Positions 24,907-34,923 of a stretch of 64,000 nt of DNA are shown here, in pieces (position 1 is the first letter of the stretch; every line of letters starts with the position of its first letter). This DNA comes from Flaviaestuariibacter sp. (GTDB lineage: Bacteria > Bacteroidota > Bacteroidia > Chitinophagales > Chitinophagaceae), in contig JAOQAI010000014.1 of assembly GCA_025963645.1 (NCBI GenBank), positions 1-64,000 of the forward strand, written 5' to 3'. The position numbers and the translations under genes are program-made. The notes beneath the pieces were generated by a model. It saw only the letters and a program-made list of their open reading frames with translations. It did no database searches and was not told the origin of the DNA.

Positions 24907-25109
24907 CAGGTAAAGATTAAATCTTCTTCCAAAACAGTATTTCCGGAAGGCGTCTCTGCCTGCATATCTTCAAGGTAAAGCTGTAAGGCATCAAGTGTTG
25001 ACTCTTTTGCTTCTTCAATGCTTATGCCCTGAGAAACTACGGATGGAATTTCCTTGATGGTTCCAATATAAAACTCTTCACCTTTCGAGATTACAATCGT
25101 CAGCTTCAT
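24906..25109 (-). CDS. hicB: HicB-like antitoxin
   Basis: A 67-residue partial RNase H-like fold: KLTIVISKGEEFYIGTIKEIPSVVSQGISIEEAKESTLDALQLYLED. The pattern G.I.E.P.V.SQG.S.EEA is that of HicB antitoxins. There is no C-terminal DNA-binding domain, so any autoregulation would need another domain or partner. The ATG at 25109 is chosen; the frame runs two codons further to a TTG at 25115, inside a TAAATTTG promoter-like box (25120-25113). It lies 12 bases after ompA. Confidence 0.82.
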   Translation of the reverse strand: MKLTIVISKGEEFYIGTIKEIPSVVSQGISIEEAKESTLDALQLYLEDMQAETPSGNTVLEEDLIFT

Positions 25110-25121
25110 ACCCAAATTTAC

Positions 25122-27035
25122 TTATTTAGCAATTACCTTGGCTTCCGTGCGCCGGTTTTGTGCCCTGCCTTCTTCCGTTTTATTGTCGGCGATGGCTTGG
25201 GTGGCGCCAAAGCCTTTTGGCACCAGGCGGGTATCTTTTATGCCTTTATAAATAAGATAATTGACCACCGAACGTGCCCGTTGTTCCGATAGTTTCTGGT
25301 TATCAACAGCCGATCCTACGTTGTCCGTATGTCCTTCTATCTGCAGCCTTACGGTAGGATTGTCTTTAAGGAATTGCGCCACGCGGTCCAGCTCTGCACC
25401 CGATTCCGGCTTGATCTCGTATTTCTTTACATCAAAGAAAATATTGCGTAACACCACGGCGGCATTCACTTCTATGGGCTGCAGCGGTATGTTCTTTTGA
25501 TACGTTGAATCGGGTGTTTTGTTGCGCAGCAGGAAGCGATCGGAATAAAACAAATACCCTTTGCGGGTGACATTAAATGCATAATCTTTTCCCAATGGTA
25601 ATGTGATAAGATAGTTGCCGGTTTCATCTGTCTGCACTTTTGAAAAAGTTTGGTTCGTGGCAATGTCAACGAGTTCCACAGACGAGGGAAGTCCTGCGTT
25701 AGTCCTTTGATCAAAGACTTTTCCTTTCACCCATAAGGTCTTTAAGGGCCGCATGCCCGGACGCATTTCAAAGCTATAAATATCCAGCCCGCCTTTGCCC
25801 TCCGGGCGGTCGCTGGCGTAATAAGCGGTCACACCATCCGAAGCAATGGACAAGGCACTCTCTTCATCAACCGTATTTATCGGGTAACCTAAATTCTCTG
25901 GTTTGCTCCACTTACCATTGGCTGTTTTCCGTGTTACAAATAGATCCTGTGCACCATAGCCTTGCAGACCATTGGAAGCGAAGTAAAGCGTTTGATTATC
26001 GGCGTGGATAAAAGGCGTGAGTTCATCTCCGGAAGTGTTGATCTCCGGGCCCAGGTTCTCTGGTTCAGACCATCTGCCGGTTGGTCCCAAGTGCGTTACA
26101 TAAATATCGCTTCCTCCATAGCCACCCGGGCGTCGGCTGACAAAATAAAGATCTCTTTTATCTGCTGATAAACACGGTTGTGTTTCCCATTGATCCGTAT
26201 TGACACGGCTGCCTAAATTAATGGCTTCACTCCAGCCATCATCGTTTAAATAAGAGATATAAATATCACAACTGCCAGCTCCATCAGGACGGTAACATCC
26301 GGTAAACACCAGCCACTTGCCATCTTGTGAAATGTTTTGAGCGCCTTCATTTTGAGTAGTATTGATGCTGCCGTTAAGGCGAAAAGCATCTCCCCAATTC
26401 TTGTCTTCTTTGTGCGCTACGAAAAAATCTTCATTGCGGCCTTGCAAGCGGCGGGTAAAGATCATATCGCTTCCGGCAACGGTTAGGGATGGGAAATATT
26501 CTGATTCAGAAGTGTTAATGCCGCCCCCCAAATTTTGCGGGGCAAATACATAATTCCCAGGGTGTGTTTTAGCAAAGTCCAATGCAAATTGAAATGATTT
26601 GCGGCGGAACTCCGCCGCTTTTTGTGTGCTTGCCGGCAGCTTGGGGCTTCTCAGGAGCGCATCTATCACATTCAATGCTTTTTGAAACTGCCCCGCACCC
26701 GCCAGGTTGATGGCATACGGAAGACGTAAGTGAGAAGTATAATTGGTATCTAAGGCAAGCCCTTTCTCGTAGGTTTTGATACTTTGTTCATAGTTCTTTA
26801 ATTGGCCATACACACCGGCAAGGGAAAGGTAGGCGTCAATGTAAGCGGGGTCGCGGCGGATGGCTTCGCTGAAGGATTCTACGGCATCATCCCATTTCTG
26901 TGCATCTATTTTATCCAGCCCTTTTGTATACGCTTCAATGGCCTTCTTATCAATCTTCGATTGATCATATTGTGCGGATGAAATAAGAGTAAAAAGTATA
27001 AAGCAAAAAGTAAAGAATGATCTCAGGCTTTTCAT
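25122..27035 (-). CDS. OmpA-family protein with TPR and PD40 repeats
   Basis: The 637-residue exported protein has a signal peptide ending SSAQ, two to three TPR units (about 30-150: WDDAVESFSEAIRRDPAYIDAYLSLA), WD40-like PD40 beta-propeller repeats (about 175-415) with recurring NLG..INT and DIYVTHLGPTGRWSEPENLG motifs, a carboxypeptidase-regulatory-like beta domain (about 425-510) and a C-terminal OmpA domain (about 520-637). The OmpA domain carries the peptidoglycan-binding signature EGHTDNVG and the LSEQRARSVVNYL helix. It likely tethers the outer membrane to peptidoglycan and resembles the PorE-type layout of type IX secretion-associated proteins, but no other secretion gene is nearby. 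Confidence 0.88.
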   Translation of the reverse strand: MKSLRSFFTFCFILFTLISSAQYDQSKIDKKAIEAYTKGLDKIDAQKWDDAVESFSEAIRRDPAYIDAYLSLAGVYGQLKNYEQSIKTYEKGLALDTNYTSHLRLPYAINLAGAGQFQKALNVIDALLRSPKLPASTQKAAEFRRKSFQFALDFAKTHPGNYVFAPQNLGGGINTSESEYFPSLTVAGSDMIFTRRLQGRNEDFFVAHKEDKNWGDAFRLNGSINTTQNEGAQNISQDGKWLVFTGCYRPDGAGSCDIYISYLNDDGWSEAINLGSRVNTDQWETQPCLSADKRDLYFVSRRPGGYGGSDIYVTHLGPTGRWSEPENLGPEINTSGDELTPFIHADNQTLYFASNGLQGYGAQDLFVTRKTANGKWSKPENLGYPINTVDEESALSIASDGVTAYYASDRPEGKGGLDIYSFEMRPGMRPLKTLWVKGKVFDQRTNAGLPSSVELVDIATNQTFSKVQTDETGNYLITLPLGKDYAFNVTRKGYLFYSDRFLLRNKTPDSTYQKNIPLQPIEVNAAVVLRNIFFDVKKYEIKPESGAELDRVAQFLKDNPTVRLQIEGHTDNVGSAVDNQKLSEQRARSVVNYLIYKGIKDTRLVPKGFGATQAIADNKTEEGRAQNRRTEAKVIAK

Positions 27036-27103
27036 GTGTTGAAGTTAAAAAGAACCGATGAGGGTATCGGGGGGTTTAACGTTCCGGCAACGAGCTTAAA
27101 TGC

Positions 27104-27685
27104 CTATGGCACATTGATGTATTTATGAACCTGCAGGGAAAGCTGCCATTTAGGATTTGCTTTCACATAATCAATGATCAGTGGTGTGACGATAGCCGCT
27201 TTATCCCATTCCGGCTGAAGAAAGAGCTTGCAATCCGGGCTAACCTGCGCTGCCCAGGCTTCGGCCCAGGCAAAGTCGGATTTATTAAAGACCACCACTT
27301 TCAATTCAGATGCTTTTTGCACGGCTTCCGGGAGAGGTGCCTTGAATTTTTTAGGAGATAGCGTTATCCAGTCCAGCGTACCGCTGAGTGGCGAGCTGCC
27401 GGAGGTTTCGATATGGGTTCGCAAGCCTGCTTCTTGTAAGGAGGCAGTAAGTGTTGTAAGATCATGGAGAAGCGGTTCGCCGCCGGTGATGACGACGATC
27501 TGCGCTGGCGTTTCTTTTATTGTAATCACTAAATCTTCAACGCTGTACTTTGGGTGCTTATCGGCATCCCAGCTTTCCTTTACATCGCACCAAACGCAAC
27601 CCACATCGCAGCCACCTAACCGGATAAAGTAAGCTGCCCGACCCTGGTGCACACCTTCTCCCTGGATGGTATAAAAATGTTCCAT
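27104..27685 (-). CDS. queE: 7-carboxy-7-deazaguanine synthase (QueE)
   Basis: This radical SAM enzyme converts 6-carboxytetrahydropterin to 7-carboxy-7-deazaguanine in queuosine precursor synthesis. The cluster motif GGCDVGCVWCDVKESWD gives C-x3-C-x2-C, and FYTIQGEG, ITGGEPLLH and HIETSGSSPL are family blocks. The ATG at 27685 gives about 193 residues; a TTG at 27751 is in frame and would add 22 residues in an AATTTTC-repeat region. Homologues often have a few residues before the VMEHFYTIQGEG block, so the true start may lie between. It sits between folD and ompA on the same strand. Confidence 0.9.
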   Translation of the reverse strand: MEHFYTIQGEGVHQGRAAYFIRLGGCDVGCVWCDVKESWDADKHPKYSVEDLVITIKETPAQIVVITGGEPLLHDLTTLTASLQEAGLRTHIETSGSSPLSGTLDWITLSPKKFKAPLPEAVQKASELKVVVFNKSDFAWAEAWAAQVSPDCKLFLQPEWDKAAIVTPLIIDYVKANPKWQLSLQVHKYINVP

Positions 27686-27754
27686 TACCGGAAGTAGTGA
27701 AGCGGATGAAAGGCTTGCTTGACCGGGCGCTATAAAATTTTCAATTTTCAATTT

Positions 27755-28654
27755 TCAATTTTGGATGAGAAAGCCGTCGTAGTGTTTGAGGGCGCAGGCT
27801 TTAAATGTATTTTTCATGAGTGCGGCAATGGTCATAGGTCCTACACCACCGGGAACGGGTGTGATAAAAGATGCTTTTGGCGCTACGGCTGCAAAATCTA
27901 CATCGCCGCTGAGGCGGTAACCGCTTTTCTTGGAGCTGTCATCAATGCGGGTGATGCCTACATCAATAATAACAGCGCCTTCTTTCACCATATCTTCTTT
28001 TACAAAACCCGGTCTGCCCAAGGCTGCTACAATAATATCTGCGGTAGCACAAATTTCTTTAAGGTTTTTAGTATGGGAGTGGCAGATCGTAACCGTTGCA
28101 TTGCCATAATTACCGGAACCACTCAAAAGCACACTCATAGGGCGTCCTACAATATTGCTGCGGCCAATCACAACCGCGTGTTTCCCCTTCGTTTCTATTT
28201 TATAGTATTCCAGCAGCAGCATGATACCATAAGGGGTGGCAGGAATATAAGTGGGCTGTCCTAATACCAATTTACCCACCGTACTGGGGTGAAAACCATC
28301 CACATCTTTTGCCGGGTCAATGCAGTTAATTACTTCTTCGGCGGAGATGTGATCGGGGAGGGGCAATTGTACCAGAATGCCATCCACTTCAGGATCGCCA
28401 TTCAAGTCACGGATGGTATCGAGTAGCTTAAAAGCGCTGATGGAGGCTTCGAAGCGGATCAGGGTGGATTTAAAACCTACTTCTTCGCAGGCCTTCACTT
28501 TGGCGGCTACATATGTTTCGCTGGCGCCGTTATTTCCTACTAAAATAGCAACGAGGTGTGGGACCTCTTTTCCATTGGCTGCCAGTTGCGCCACCTCCAA
28601 TTTCAAACCATCCTTAATTGCCTGCGCCGCCAGCTTCCCGTCCAAAATTTGCAT
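27755..28654 (-). CDS. folD: Bifunctional methylenetetrahydrofolate dehydrogenase/cyclohydrolase (FolD)
   Basis: FolD interconverts 5,10-methylene-, methenyl- and 10-formyl-tetrahydrofolate, supplying one-carbon units. The 299-residue protein shows the catalytic block [16 protein letters not shown] (Tyr and Lys), the signature [10 protein letters not shown], the NADP-binding [17 protein letters not shown], and [18 protein letters not shown] at the C-terminal end. The length is as expected. The box TACCTTTG (28666-28659) ends five bases before the ATG, so the transcript may be leaderless. It is probably the first gene of the run folD-queE-ompA-hicB-hicA-dprA. Confidence 0.95.
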   Translation of the reverse strand: MQILDGKLAAQAIKDGLKLEVAQLAANGKEVPHLVAILVGNNGASETYVAAKVKACEEVGFKSTLIRFEASISAFKLLDTIRDLNGDPEVDGILVQLPLPDHISAEEVINCIDPAKDVDGFHPSTVGKLVLGQPTYIPATPYGIMLLLEYYKIETKGKHAVVIGRSNIVGRPMSVLLSGSGNYGNATVTICHSHTKNLKEICATADIIVAALGRPGFVKEDMVKEGAVIIDVGITRIDDSSKKSGYRLSGDVDFAAVAPKASFITPVPGGVGPMTIAALMKNTFKACALKHYDGFLIQN

Positions 28655-28658
28655 GGCG

Positions 28659-28666
28659 CAAAGGTA
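28659..28666 (-). promoter_or_regulatory. Bacteroidota -7 box (TACCTTTG, minus strand)
   Basis: A TAnnTTTG match whose last base lies five bases before the folD start codon, suggesting leaderless transcription. Confidence 0.5.
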
Positions 28667-28742
28667 AAGGCGCTATAGGGTCGGTAAAAATATTTTGACA
28701 CATTCAAGGTTCTCTTAACTTTAGAACAACAAAACTGCCGCC

Positions 28743-29567
28743 TTGAGAAAGATATTGTTTTGCGTTATCCTTTGTTTGCAAATGAAATTCTGCGGTGCCC
28801 AAATAAGCAAAGCCCCGGCAGCCTCGGTTTACACACGCCTTACCGCCTACACGCCCAATAATGCCGATGCCTTTTCTTTTAGCGGTAACCAGGCAGCACT
28901 CGCACAGGTTAAAAGCATTTCAGCTGGAGTTTACGGGGAGCGGCGATTTCTATTACAGGAGCTCTCCCTTTACCAGGCTGCTTTCGCTTTGCCTACCAGG
29001 AGTGGCAATTTTGGTTTGCAGGGCACCTATAGCGGAAGCGCCTCCTATAACGAATCCGGAATTGGGTTGGCGTATGGAAGAAACCTCGGGTCCAAAATCG
29101 CCATAGGCGCTCAGTTTAACTATCATGCAGTAAAAGTGGCTGGCTATGGTTCGGCCGCTTCTATCAATTTCGAGGGAGGCATTTTATTCCATTTTTCGGA
29201 AAGCCTTACAGCAGGATTGCATACGTATAATCCAACCGGTTCTCAAATGGGCAAAAACAAAGAGGAAAGGCTGCCTGCCGTTTATACCGCCGGTTTAGGC
29301 TACGAGGTATCTGAACAGTTTTTCATTAGCGCTGAAATCCAAAAAGAGGAGAACCAGCCAGTTTCTGTGAATGGCGGCATGCAATACCGTTTTGCGGATA
29401 AGCTTTTTGCCCGTGGCGGCTTTGCTTCTGCTACTTCCGCCTTCTATTTTGGAGCCGGTGTTTCATTGAGCCGTTTTCGGCTGGATGTGGTCACTTCTGT
29501 TCACCCGCAATTGGGATTAACGCCGGGCATTATGCTTTTGTATAACGGAGCTAAAAAGGAGCCATGA
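28743..29567 (+). CDS. PorV/PorQ-like outer-membrane protein
   Basis: The 274-residue product starts at TTG 28743, needed to include the signal peptide (RKILFCVILCLQMKFCGAQ); the next ATG would cut into it. The mature part resembles PorV/PorQ barrels: a NADAFSFSGNQAALAQ stretch near the N-terminus, then repeated Gly-rich amphipathic strands (NFGLQGTYSGSASYNESGIGLAYGRNLGSKIAIGAQ begins at about residue 88). PorV/PorQ proteins assist type IX secretion, but nothing else of that system is visible, so the role is unclear. Its stop overlaps the next ATG (ATGA), showing translational coupling. Confidence 0.7.
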   Translation: MRKILFCVILCLQMKFCGAQISKAPAASVYTRLTAYTPNNADAFSFSGNQAALAQVKSISAGVYGERRFLLQELSLYQAAFALPTRSGNFGLQGTYSGSASYNESGIGLAYGRNLGSKIAIGAQFNYHAVKVAGYGSAASINFEGGILFHFSESLTAGLHTYNPTGSQMGKNKEERLPAVYTAGLGYEVSEQFFISAEIQKEENQPVSVNGGMQYRFADKLFARGGFASATSAFYFGAGVSLSRFRLDVVTSVHPQLGLTPGIMLLYNGAKKEP

Positions 29568-31597
29568 GAAACCGCTTTCTGCTCTTCCTCGTTTTTGTAG
29601 GCATGGCTACTATTCAGAGCAAGGCACAGGTAGTGCCCGTCACTACCGAACAGCAATTGGAAAACTTATCCGAAACAGATGAAAGCCAATTGGAAAATGA
29701 TCAGTATTTACAAGAACTACGGTATTTCCGCCTGCATCCATTGAATATTAATGCCGCGACCGCGGACGATTGGCACCAGTTCAGATTCGTGACCGATCTG
29801 CAAATACAACATTTTCTTCGCTATCGCCAGGCATTCGGCAAGTTTTTGAATGTGTACGAATTGCAGGCCGTACCTTCTTGGGATGCCATTACACTACGCC
29901 GCATCTTGCCTTACATTACCGTCACTAATACCCCGGATGCTGAATCGCTAAAACGACGTTTGCGGGAAGGTGAGCATACGCTTTTAGCAAGAGAAACAAG
30001 GGTTTTGGAAGATCGGAAAGGGTATTCTTCCAAAATAACCAATGGTTACAGGGGAAGTCCCGATCATGTCCTGCTTCGGTATCGCTACCAGTATAAAAAT
30101 TTATTGCGCTATGGTGTCACGGCCGATAAAGATGCCGGTGAAGCTTTTGGAAAAGGGGCGCAAGCAAAAGGCTTCGATTTCTATTCTTTTCATCTTTTTG
30201 CCAGCAATATTGGTGTCGTAAAATCATTGGTCATTGGAGACTACTCCGTTAATATGGGACAAGGGTTGCTTCAATGGCAGGCGCTTTCCTTTAAGAAAAG
30301 TGCGGATGCAATGGCTATCAAGCGGCAGGGTGCTATTCTTCAACCCTATGGTTCCGCAGGGGAATACAATTTCAACAGAGGAGTGGGCGCAACCTTTAAA
30401 AAGAAAAGCTTTGAAGTAACCCTTTTTGGTTCCCTGAAGCGAGTAAGCGCTAACCTGGTTGCCGATACAATATTTAATGACGACGGTGTCAGCAGTTTTC
30501 TCACCTCCGGTTTTCACCGCACTCCCTCTGAGGCAGCCGATAAGTCTGCCATTCAGCAAACTTCTTTTGGCGGCAACCTGACCTATAGCCGCAATGCCTT
30601 GCGTATAGGCATAAATGGGTTGGCATATCAATTCTCCAAGGGGTTAAAAGCGAAACCGGAGCCATATAATAAGTATGAAATAACCGGCAAACAATGGAGC
30701 AATCTTAGCCTTGATTACAACTATACTTTTCGAAACCTTCATTTTTTTGGCGAAGGCGCTATGGATAGGCGAGGGTCCAAGGCATTCATAAACGGCTTGC
30801 TCCTCAGTGCCAATGCGAAAGTTGATATTGCCTTGCTTTATCGAAACATAAGCCCTGCGTACAGGGCTTTATATGGAAACGCGTTCACCGAAAATACACT
30901 TCCCGAAAATGAAAAAGGGCTTTATACAGGCATTACGATTCGGCCGATGCCTGCCTGGAAGCTTGATGCTTATGCTGACTTCTACAGCTTTCCCTGGCTA
31001 AAGTTCCGGGTAGATGCCCCCAGCCGTGGACAAGATTATTTGGTACAAGCTACTTACCAGCCTAATAAGCAACTCGAACTTTATACCCGTTTTAGAATAG
31101 GGAAAAAAGCCATCAACCATGACCGGGACTCTGCTACCAATTGGGTGGTCGTCAAACCTCGTCAGAACTGGCGGCTACATTTTGCCTATAGTATTAACCC
31201 GGTAATTACAGTAAAAGCCCGGACAGAAGTTGTTTGGTATAATAAAAATGGGCTGGACCCTGAAACAGGTTTTTTGACCTTTATTGAAACAGGGGTTAAG
31301 CCATTTGAAAGGATTTCCGGGAATGTGAGGATGCAATATTTTGAAACGGAGGGGTTTAACAGCCGCATTTATGCTTTTGAAAGTGATGTGCTGTATAGTT
31401 ACAGTATTCCTGCCTTTGCCAACAAAGGATTTCGGTATTATATAAATCTGAATTATGATGTGACCAGAAAATTAGGCGCCTGCCTTCGTTTGGCACAAGT
31501 CATATATAAGGATCAAACATCAATTGGATCGGGGTTGGAAGAAATTTCAGGCAAGAAGCGAACAGAAGTCAAATTACAGGTTGTTTATGTCTTTTAA
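29564..31597 (+). CDS. Helix-hairpin-helix domain protein with outer-membrane barrel
   Basis: The 677-residue protein has a signal peptide ending SKAQ and an N-terminal ComEA-like helix-hairpin-helix region (about 45-125: LHPLNINAATADDWHQF... and FLNVYELQAV). A long Tyr/Phe/Arg-rich beta-strand region follows and ends in VVYVF, an outer-membrane barrel C-terminus. Proteins with this arrangement are frequent in Bacteroidota; their role is not established. The HhH motif may bind DNA or simply act as a structural module. The start codon overlaps the preceding barrel gene by 4 bases, so the two are made together. Confidence 0.78.
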   Translation: MRNRFLLFLVFVGMATIQSKAQVVPVTTEQQLENLSETDESQLENDQYLQELRYFRLHPLNINAATADDWHQFRFVTDLQIQHFLRYRQAFGKFLNVYELQAVPSWDAITLRRILPYITVTNTPDAESLKRRLREGEHTLLARETRVLEDRKGYSSKITNGYRGSPDHVLLRYRYQYKNLLRYGVTADKDAGEAFGKGAQAKGFDFYSFHLFASNIGVVKSLVIGDYSVNMGQGLLQWQALSFKKSADAMAIKRQGAILQPYGSAGEYNFNRGVGATFKKKSFEVTLFGSLKRVSANLVADTIFNDDGVSSFLTSGFHRTPSEAADKSAIQQTSFGGNLTYSRNALRIGINGLAYQFSKGLKAKPEPYNKYEITGKQWSNLSLDYNYTFRNLHFFGEGAMDRRGSKAFINGLLLSANAKVDIALLYRNISPAYRALYGNAFTENTLPENEKGLYTGITIRPMPAWKLDAYADFYSFPWLKFRVDAPSRGQDYLVQATYQPNKQLELYTRFRIGKKAINHDRDSATNWVVVKPRQNWRLHFAYSINPVITVKARTEVVWYNKNGLDPETGFLTFIETGVKPFERISGNVRMQYFETEGFNSRIYAFESDVLYSYSIPAFANKGFRYYINLNYDVTRKLGACLRLAQVIYKDQTSIGSGLEEISGKKRTEVKLQVVYVF

Positions 31598-31683
31598 GTT
31601 CAAAATGAAATGCTTATGAAAGAAAATGTTTAAATAAAAATTAATTATTTGTTAGAAAACTTATAATTTGGCGCAGCAATTTC

Positions 31684-31723
31684 CACGGAGCTATTGTCTC
31701 GTACAATAGGTTTTCCCTCCGTG
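31684..31723 (+). promoter_or_regulatory. Nested hairpin in the 5' leader of the SusC gene
   Basis: CACGGAG (31684-31690) pairs with CTCCGTG (31717-31723) and, directly inside, CTATTGT (31691-31697) pairs with ACAATAG (31703-31709). It lies 54 bases before the SusC ATG and may be a transcript leader structure. Confidence 0.5.
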
Positions 31724-31777
31724 AGAGAGGTTGACTAAGAGAGAAATCAAGGATTTATTAATTAAAACATCGTCTAA

Positions 31778-34700
31778 ATGAGAAAAGCTGCATCATTGCT
31801 TACGATGCTAATGCTCTTTTGCGTATTAGCATTTGCACAAACCCGTACCATTACGGGCCAGGTTAGAGACGCATCCGGAAATCCAATTCCTTTTGCGACA
31901 GTAACGGAAGCCGGGACCAAAAATGCCGTACAGGCAGATGCGAACGGTAATTACACAATCAAAGTTGGTGCCAATGCCCGATTAAACATCACGGCAACCA
32001 ATTACACCGCAATCAGTGGGTCAGAAGGTGGAAACATTACCCTGACAAGAAATGCAGAAAGAGAACAATTGCAGGAAGTGGTAGTTACCTCCCTTGGCCA
32101 AGTTAGACAAGCGAAAGAATTAGGTTATTCTACTGCAAAAGTTAGAGCGGCAGAATTAACCCAGGCGGCCCCGGTAAATCTTCAAAACGGTTTGACCGGT
32201 AAAGTTTCGGGCTTGAACATCAATACCACCAATGCTGGTGTATTTGCTCAAACCCGTATCACTTTGCGCGGTATCCGCTCTTTGACCGGTAACAACCAGC
32301 CTATGCTGATCCTGGATGGTGTGCCTTTAGGTCTGGGCTTCTTAAGCTCTATCAACCCTAACGACATCGCCGATGTTACGATCCTGAAATCCGCTGCTTC
32401 TACGGCCGTTTACGGACCTGATGGCGTGAACGGTGCGATCGTAGTTACTACTAAAAGAGGTGTAAAAGGAAGACCCTCTGTAACCGTAAGCCACACCACT
32501 CAAATGGAAAGCATTTCTTACATGCCTAAATTCCAGGAAGAGTTCGGCTCTGGTTATGCACAAGATGCTTTAGGTAATGGCACATTCGAGCCAATTGAGC
32601 AGCAAAGCTGGGGACCTCGTTTCGATGGTTCTATCCGTCAAATGGGACAAACAGGTCCAAATGGCGAAAAGCTGATGCTTCCTTACTCGTATGTAAAGAA
32701 TGGCAGAAGAAACTTCTTTAATACCGGCGTTACCAACCAAACAGATGTTTCTTACTCTGCCGGCGATTTCTATATCAGCGGACAGAATGTAAGCATCAAT
32801 GGTGTTATGCCTGGCGATAAAAACGATCGCCGCACTTTCACACTGAAAGCAGACAGAGAATATGGCCGTTTTAAAGCGGGCTTCAACATGCGTTATACCA
32901 ACTCTCAGTATGATGTAACCACTAATAACACCTTAGTTTATTATGGTGTTACCAGCGCTCCTGGTCAGTATGACCTGAGCATGTTTAAGGATTGGAGAAA
33001 CGATTACTTCTCTAGCCCGGATGGATACTATTCTCCTTACCTTGATAATAATGGTAAAACGCCCTATTTTGCAAAAGACAATGCAAGAGAAGTTGGAAGA
33101 GGTGATGATATCTTCGGTAATGGTGAATTGAATTTCAAAGCTGCTAACTGGTTGAATTTCACTTACCGTGTGGGTGTAACTTTTGCCAACTCTGATTTTA
33201 AACAGACAAGAGAAGCTTTTGATTATTCCGATTTTCATAAGACCCTGAGAGATCATGGCGCATTGAATATCACCTCTGCTGTTACTAACGGTAGCAATAC
33301 CAGCAACCGCCTCACTTCAGAGGTTTTTGCCAACCTGAACAAGCGCTTTGGACAATTTGGCGTTGGTGTTTTGTTAGGACAATCTTATCGTGAGTCCCGC
33401 TCAAGATCTTTGAGTGCCGGTAGCAATAATCTGGGAACTGCAACTGCCTATACTATCCAACTACGTAAAGGTGAGCCAACGGTAGGTGTAGGAAACTCTC
33501 TTTCCCGTTTAGAGCGTTATTTCACCCGCTTGAGCTTTGATTATAATAACTGGGCTTTTGTTGAAGCAACCGGAAGTTATGATATTGACAGCCGCCTGGT
33601 TAAGCCGGGCACTGAATACAAGAAAAGCGATATCGCTTATTTCTATCCTGGCGTAAGTGCTTCTTTGGTATTAAGCCAGGCCATTCCAATGGTTAAGGAA
33701 AGCAATACGATCAGCTACCTGAAATTGCGTGGTTCAGTTTCGAGAACCGGTAACGTGAACCTTGGCACTTACGGATTTGAAAACGTATTCTCCCGTGCAC
33801 TTTTCTTCCCTTATGGTGATGTCTTAGGATTCCAGGCAACTGCTACCACTGTAGCTAATGAATACAGCCCTGAGTTTGTTAATACAAAAGAAGTAGGTAT
33901 CGAGTTAGGATTCCTGAAAAACAGGATCAACCTTGAGGCTACTTACTACAACCAGAACAACACAGACCAGGTTATCAACGTACAGCAGTCAAACACAACC
34001 GGTTATACAACAGCCATTCAGAATGCGGCATCTTTTATCAATAAAGGATTGGAACTTGATCTTCGTTTGACGCCATTGGTTAAATTAGGAGATTTCGATG
34101 TTGATTTCAAGATGAACTATACGAACATGAGCAATAAGGTGACCAGCCTTATTGATGGTGTGAATCAGCTTGGAATCGGAAACTTTAACTACGCTGTAGT
34201 TGGACAACCCGCTTACGTTTTCCGAATCAATGATTACCTGAGAGATGACCAGGGACGTGTAATTGTAAGCAAAACAACCGGTATGCCAAGCATCGATCCG
34301 AATTTGAAGCAATTTGGTCAAACCATGCCGAAGCATATCTTAGGATTGAACCTGAATGTAAACTGGAAGGGCTTAAGCTTTAGTGCTGTAGCTGATTACC
34401 GTGCTGGTAACCAGATCATAGCTGATCAGTTAGGCGGATTCCTTGACGATAACGGTATCTCTGAGCGTAGCGCTCAAAACGGACGTCGTGCATTTGTATT
34501 CCCTAACTCAGTATATGATGATGGAACCGGAAAGTTTGTAGCTAATACAGATATTTATACACAAACTTATGGTCGTAGCTTCTGGAACAGTGCCTTGAAT
34601 ACTTCAGTTACCTCTAACTACCTGGCAAGCGGTGCTTTCTGGAAATTGAGAGAGCTGGCGTTGAACTACACGATTCCTACAAAGCTTTTCGGAAGCCGTT

Positions 34701-34903
34701 TGGGTAATGTAATTAAAGGTGCAACTGTAGGCATTAACGGTAGAAACCTGTTAATGTTCCTTCCAAAATCGAACGTTTGGACAGACCCAGAGTTTTCTGC
34801 CAGCGGTAATGGCGCTTACACCGGAAACGCTGTAGGAAGAAGCACTGCCTTTAACATGCCGCCAACAAGAATCTATGGCGCGAACCTGACTTTAAGATTC
34901 TAA
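31778..34903 (+). CDS. SusC/RagA-family TonB-linked outer-membrane protein
   Basis: The 1041-residue receptor has a signal peptide (ending LAFAQ), a CarboxypepD_reg-like domain (about 22-100, ITGQVRDASGNPIPFATV), a TonB-box/plug region (about 105-235) with LQEVVVTSLG, TLRGIRSLTGNNQPMLILDGVP and AASTAVYGPDGVNGAIVVTTKRG, and a large barrel. SusC proteins form a lidded transporter with the SusD lipoprotein encoded next. The GIRS...LILDGVP signature is typical of the family. There is no ECF sigma/anti-sigma pair or glycan hydrolase nearby, so the substrate may be a peptide or another oligomer rather than a defined glycan. Confidence 0.93.
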   Translation: MRKAASLLTMLMLFCVLAFAQTRTITGQVRDASGNPIPFATVTEAGTKNAVQADANGNYTIKVGANARLNITATNYTAISGSEGGNITLTRNAEREQLQEVVVTSLGQVRQAKELGYSTAKVRAAELTQAAPVNLQNGLTGKVSGLNINTTNAGVFAQTRITLRGIRSLTGNNQPMLILDGVPLGLGFLSSINPNDIADVTILKSAASTAVYGPDGVNGAIVVTTKRGVKGRPSVTVSHTTQMESISYMPKFQEEFGSGYAQDALGNGTFEPIEQQSWGPRFDGSIRQMGQTGPNGEKLMLPYSYVKNGRRNFFNTGVTNQTDVSYSAGDFYISGQNVSINGVMPGDKNDRRTFTLKADREYGRFKAGFNMRYTNSQYDVTTNNTLVYYGVTSAPGQYDLSMFKDWRNDYFSSPDGYYSPYLDNNGKTPYFAKDNAREVGRGDDIFGNGELNFKAANWLNFTYRVGVTFANSDFKQTREAFDYSDFHKTLRDHGALNITSAVTNGSNTSNRLTSEVFANLNKRFGQFGVGVLLGQSYRESRSRSLSAGSNNLGTATAYTIQLRKGEPTVGVGNSLSRLERYFTRLSFDYNNWAFVEATGSYDIDSRLVKPGTEYKKSDIAYFYPGVSASLVLSQAIPMVKESNTISYLKLRGSVSRTGNVNLGTYGFENVFSRALFFPYGDVLGFQATATTVANEYSPEFVNTKEVGIELGFLKNRINLEATYYNQNNTDQVINVQQSNTTGYTTAIQNAASFINKGLELDLRLTPLVKLGDFDVDFKMNYTNMSNKVTSLIDGVNQLGIGNFNYAVVGQPAYVFRINDYLRDDQGRVIVSKTTGMPSIDPNLKQFGQTMPKHILGLNLNVNWKGLSFSAVADYRAGNQIIADQLGGFLDDNGISERSAQNGRRAFVFPNSVYDDGTGKFVANTDIYTQTYGRSFWNSALNTSVTSNYLASGAFWKLRELALNYTIPTKLFGSRLGNVIKGATVGINGRNLLMFLPKSNVWTDPEFSASGNGAYTGNAVGRSTAFNMPPTRIYGANLTLRF

Positions 34904-34923
34904 TCAAATAAATTTGTAATATC

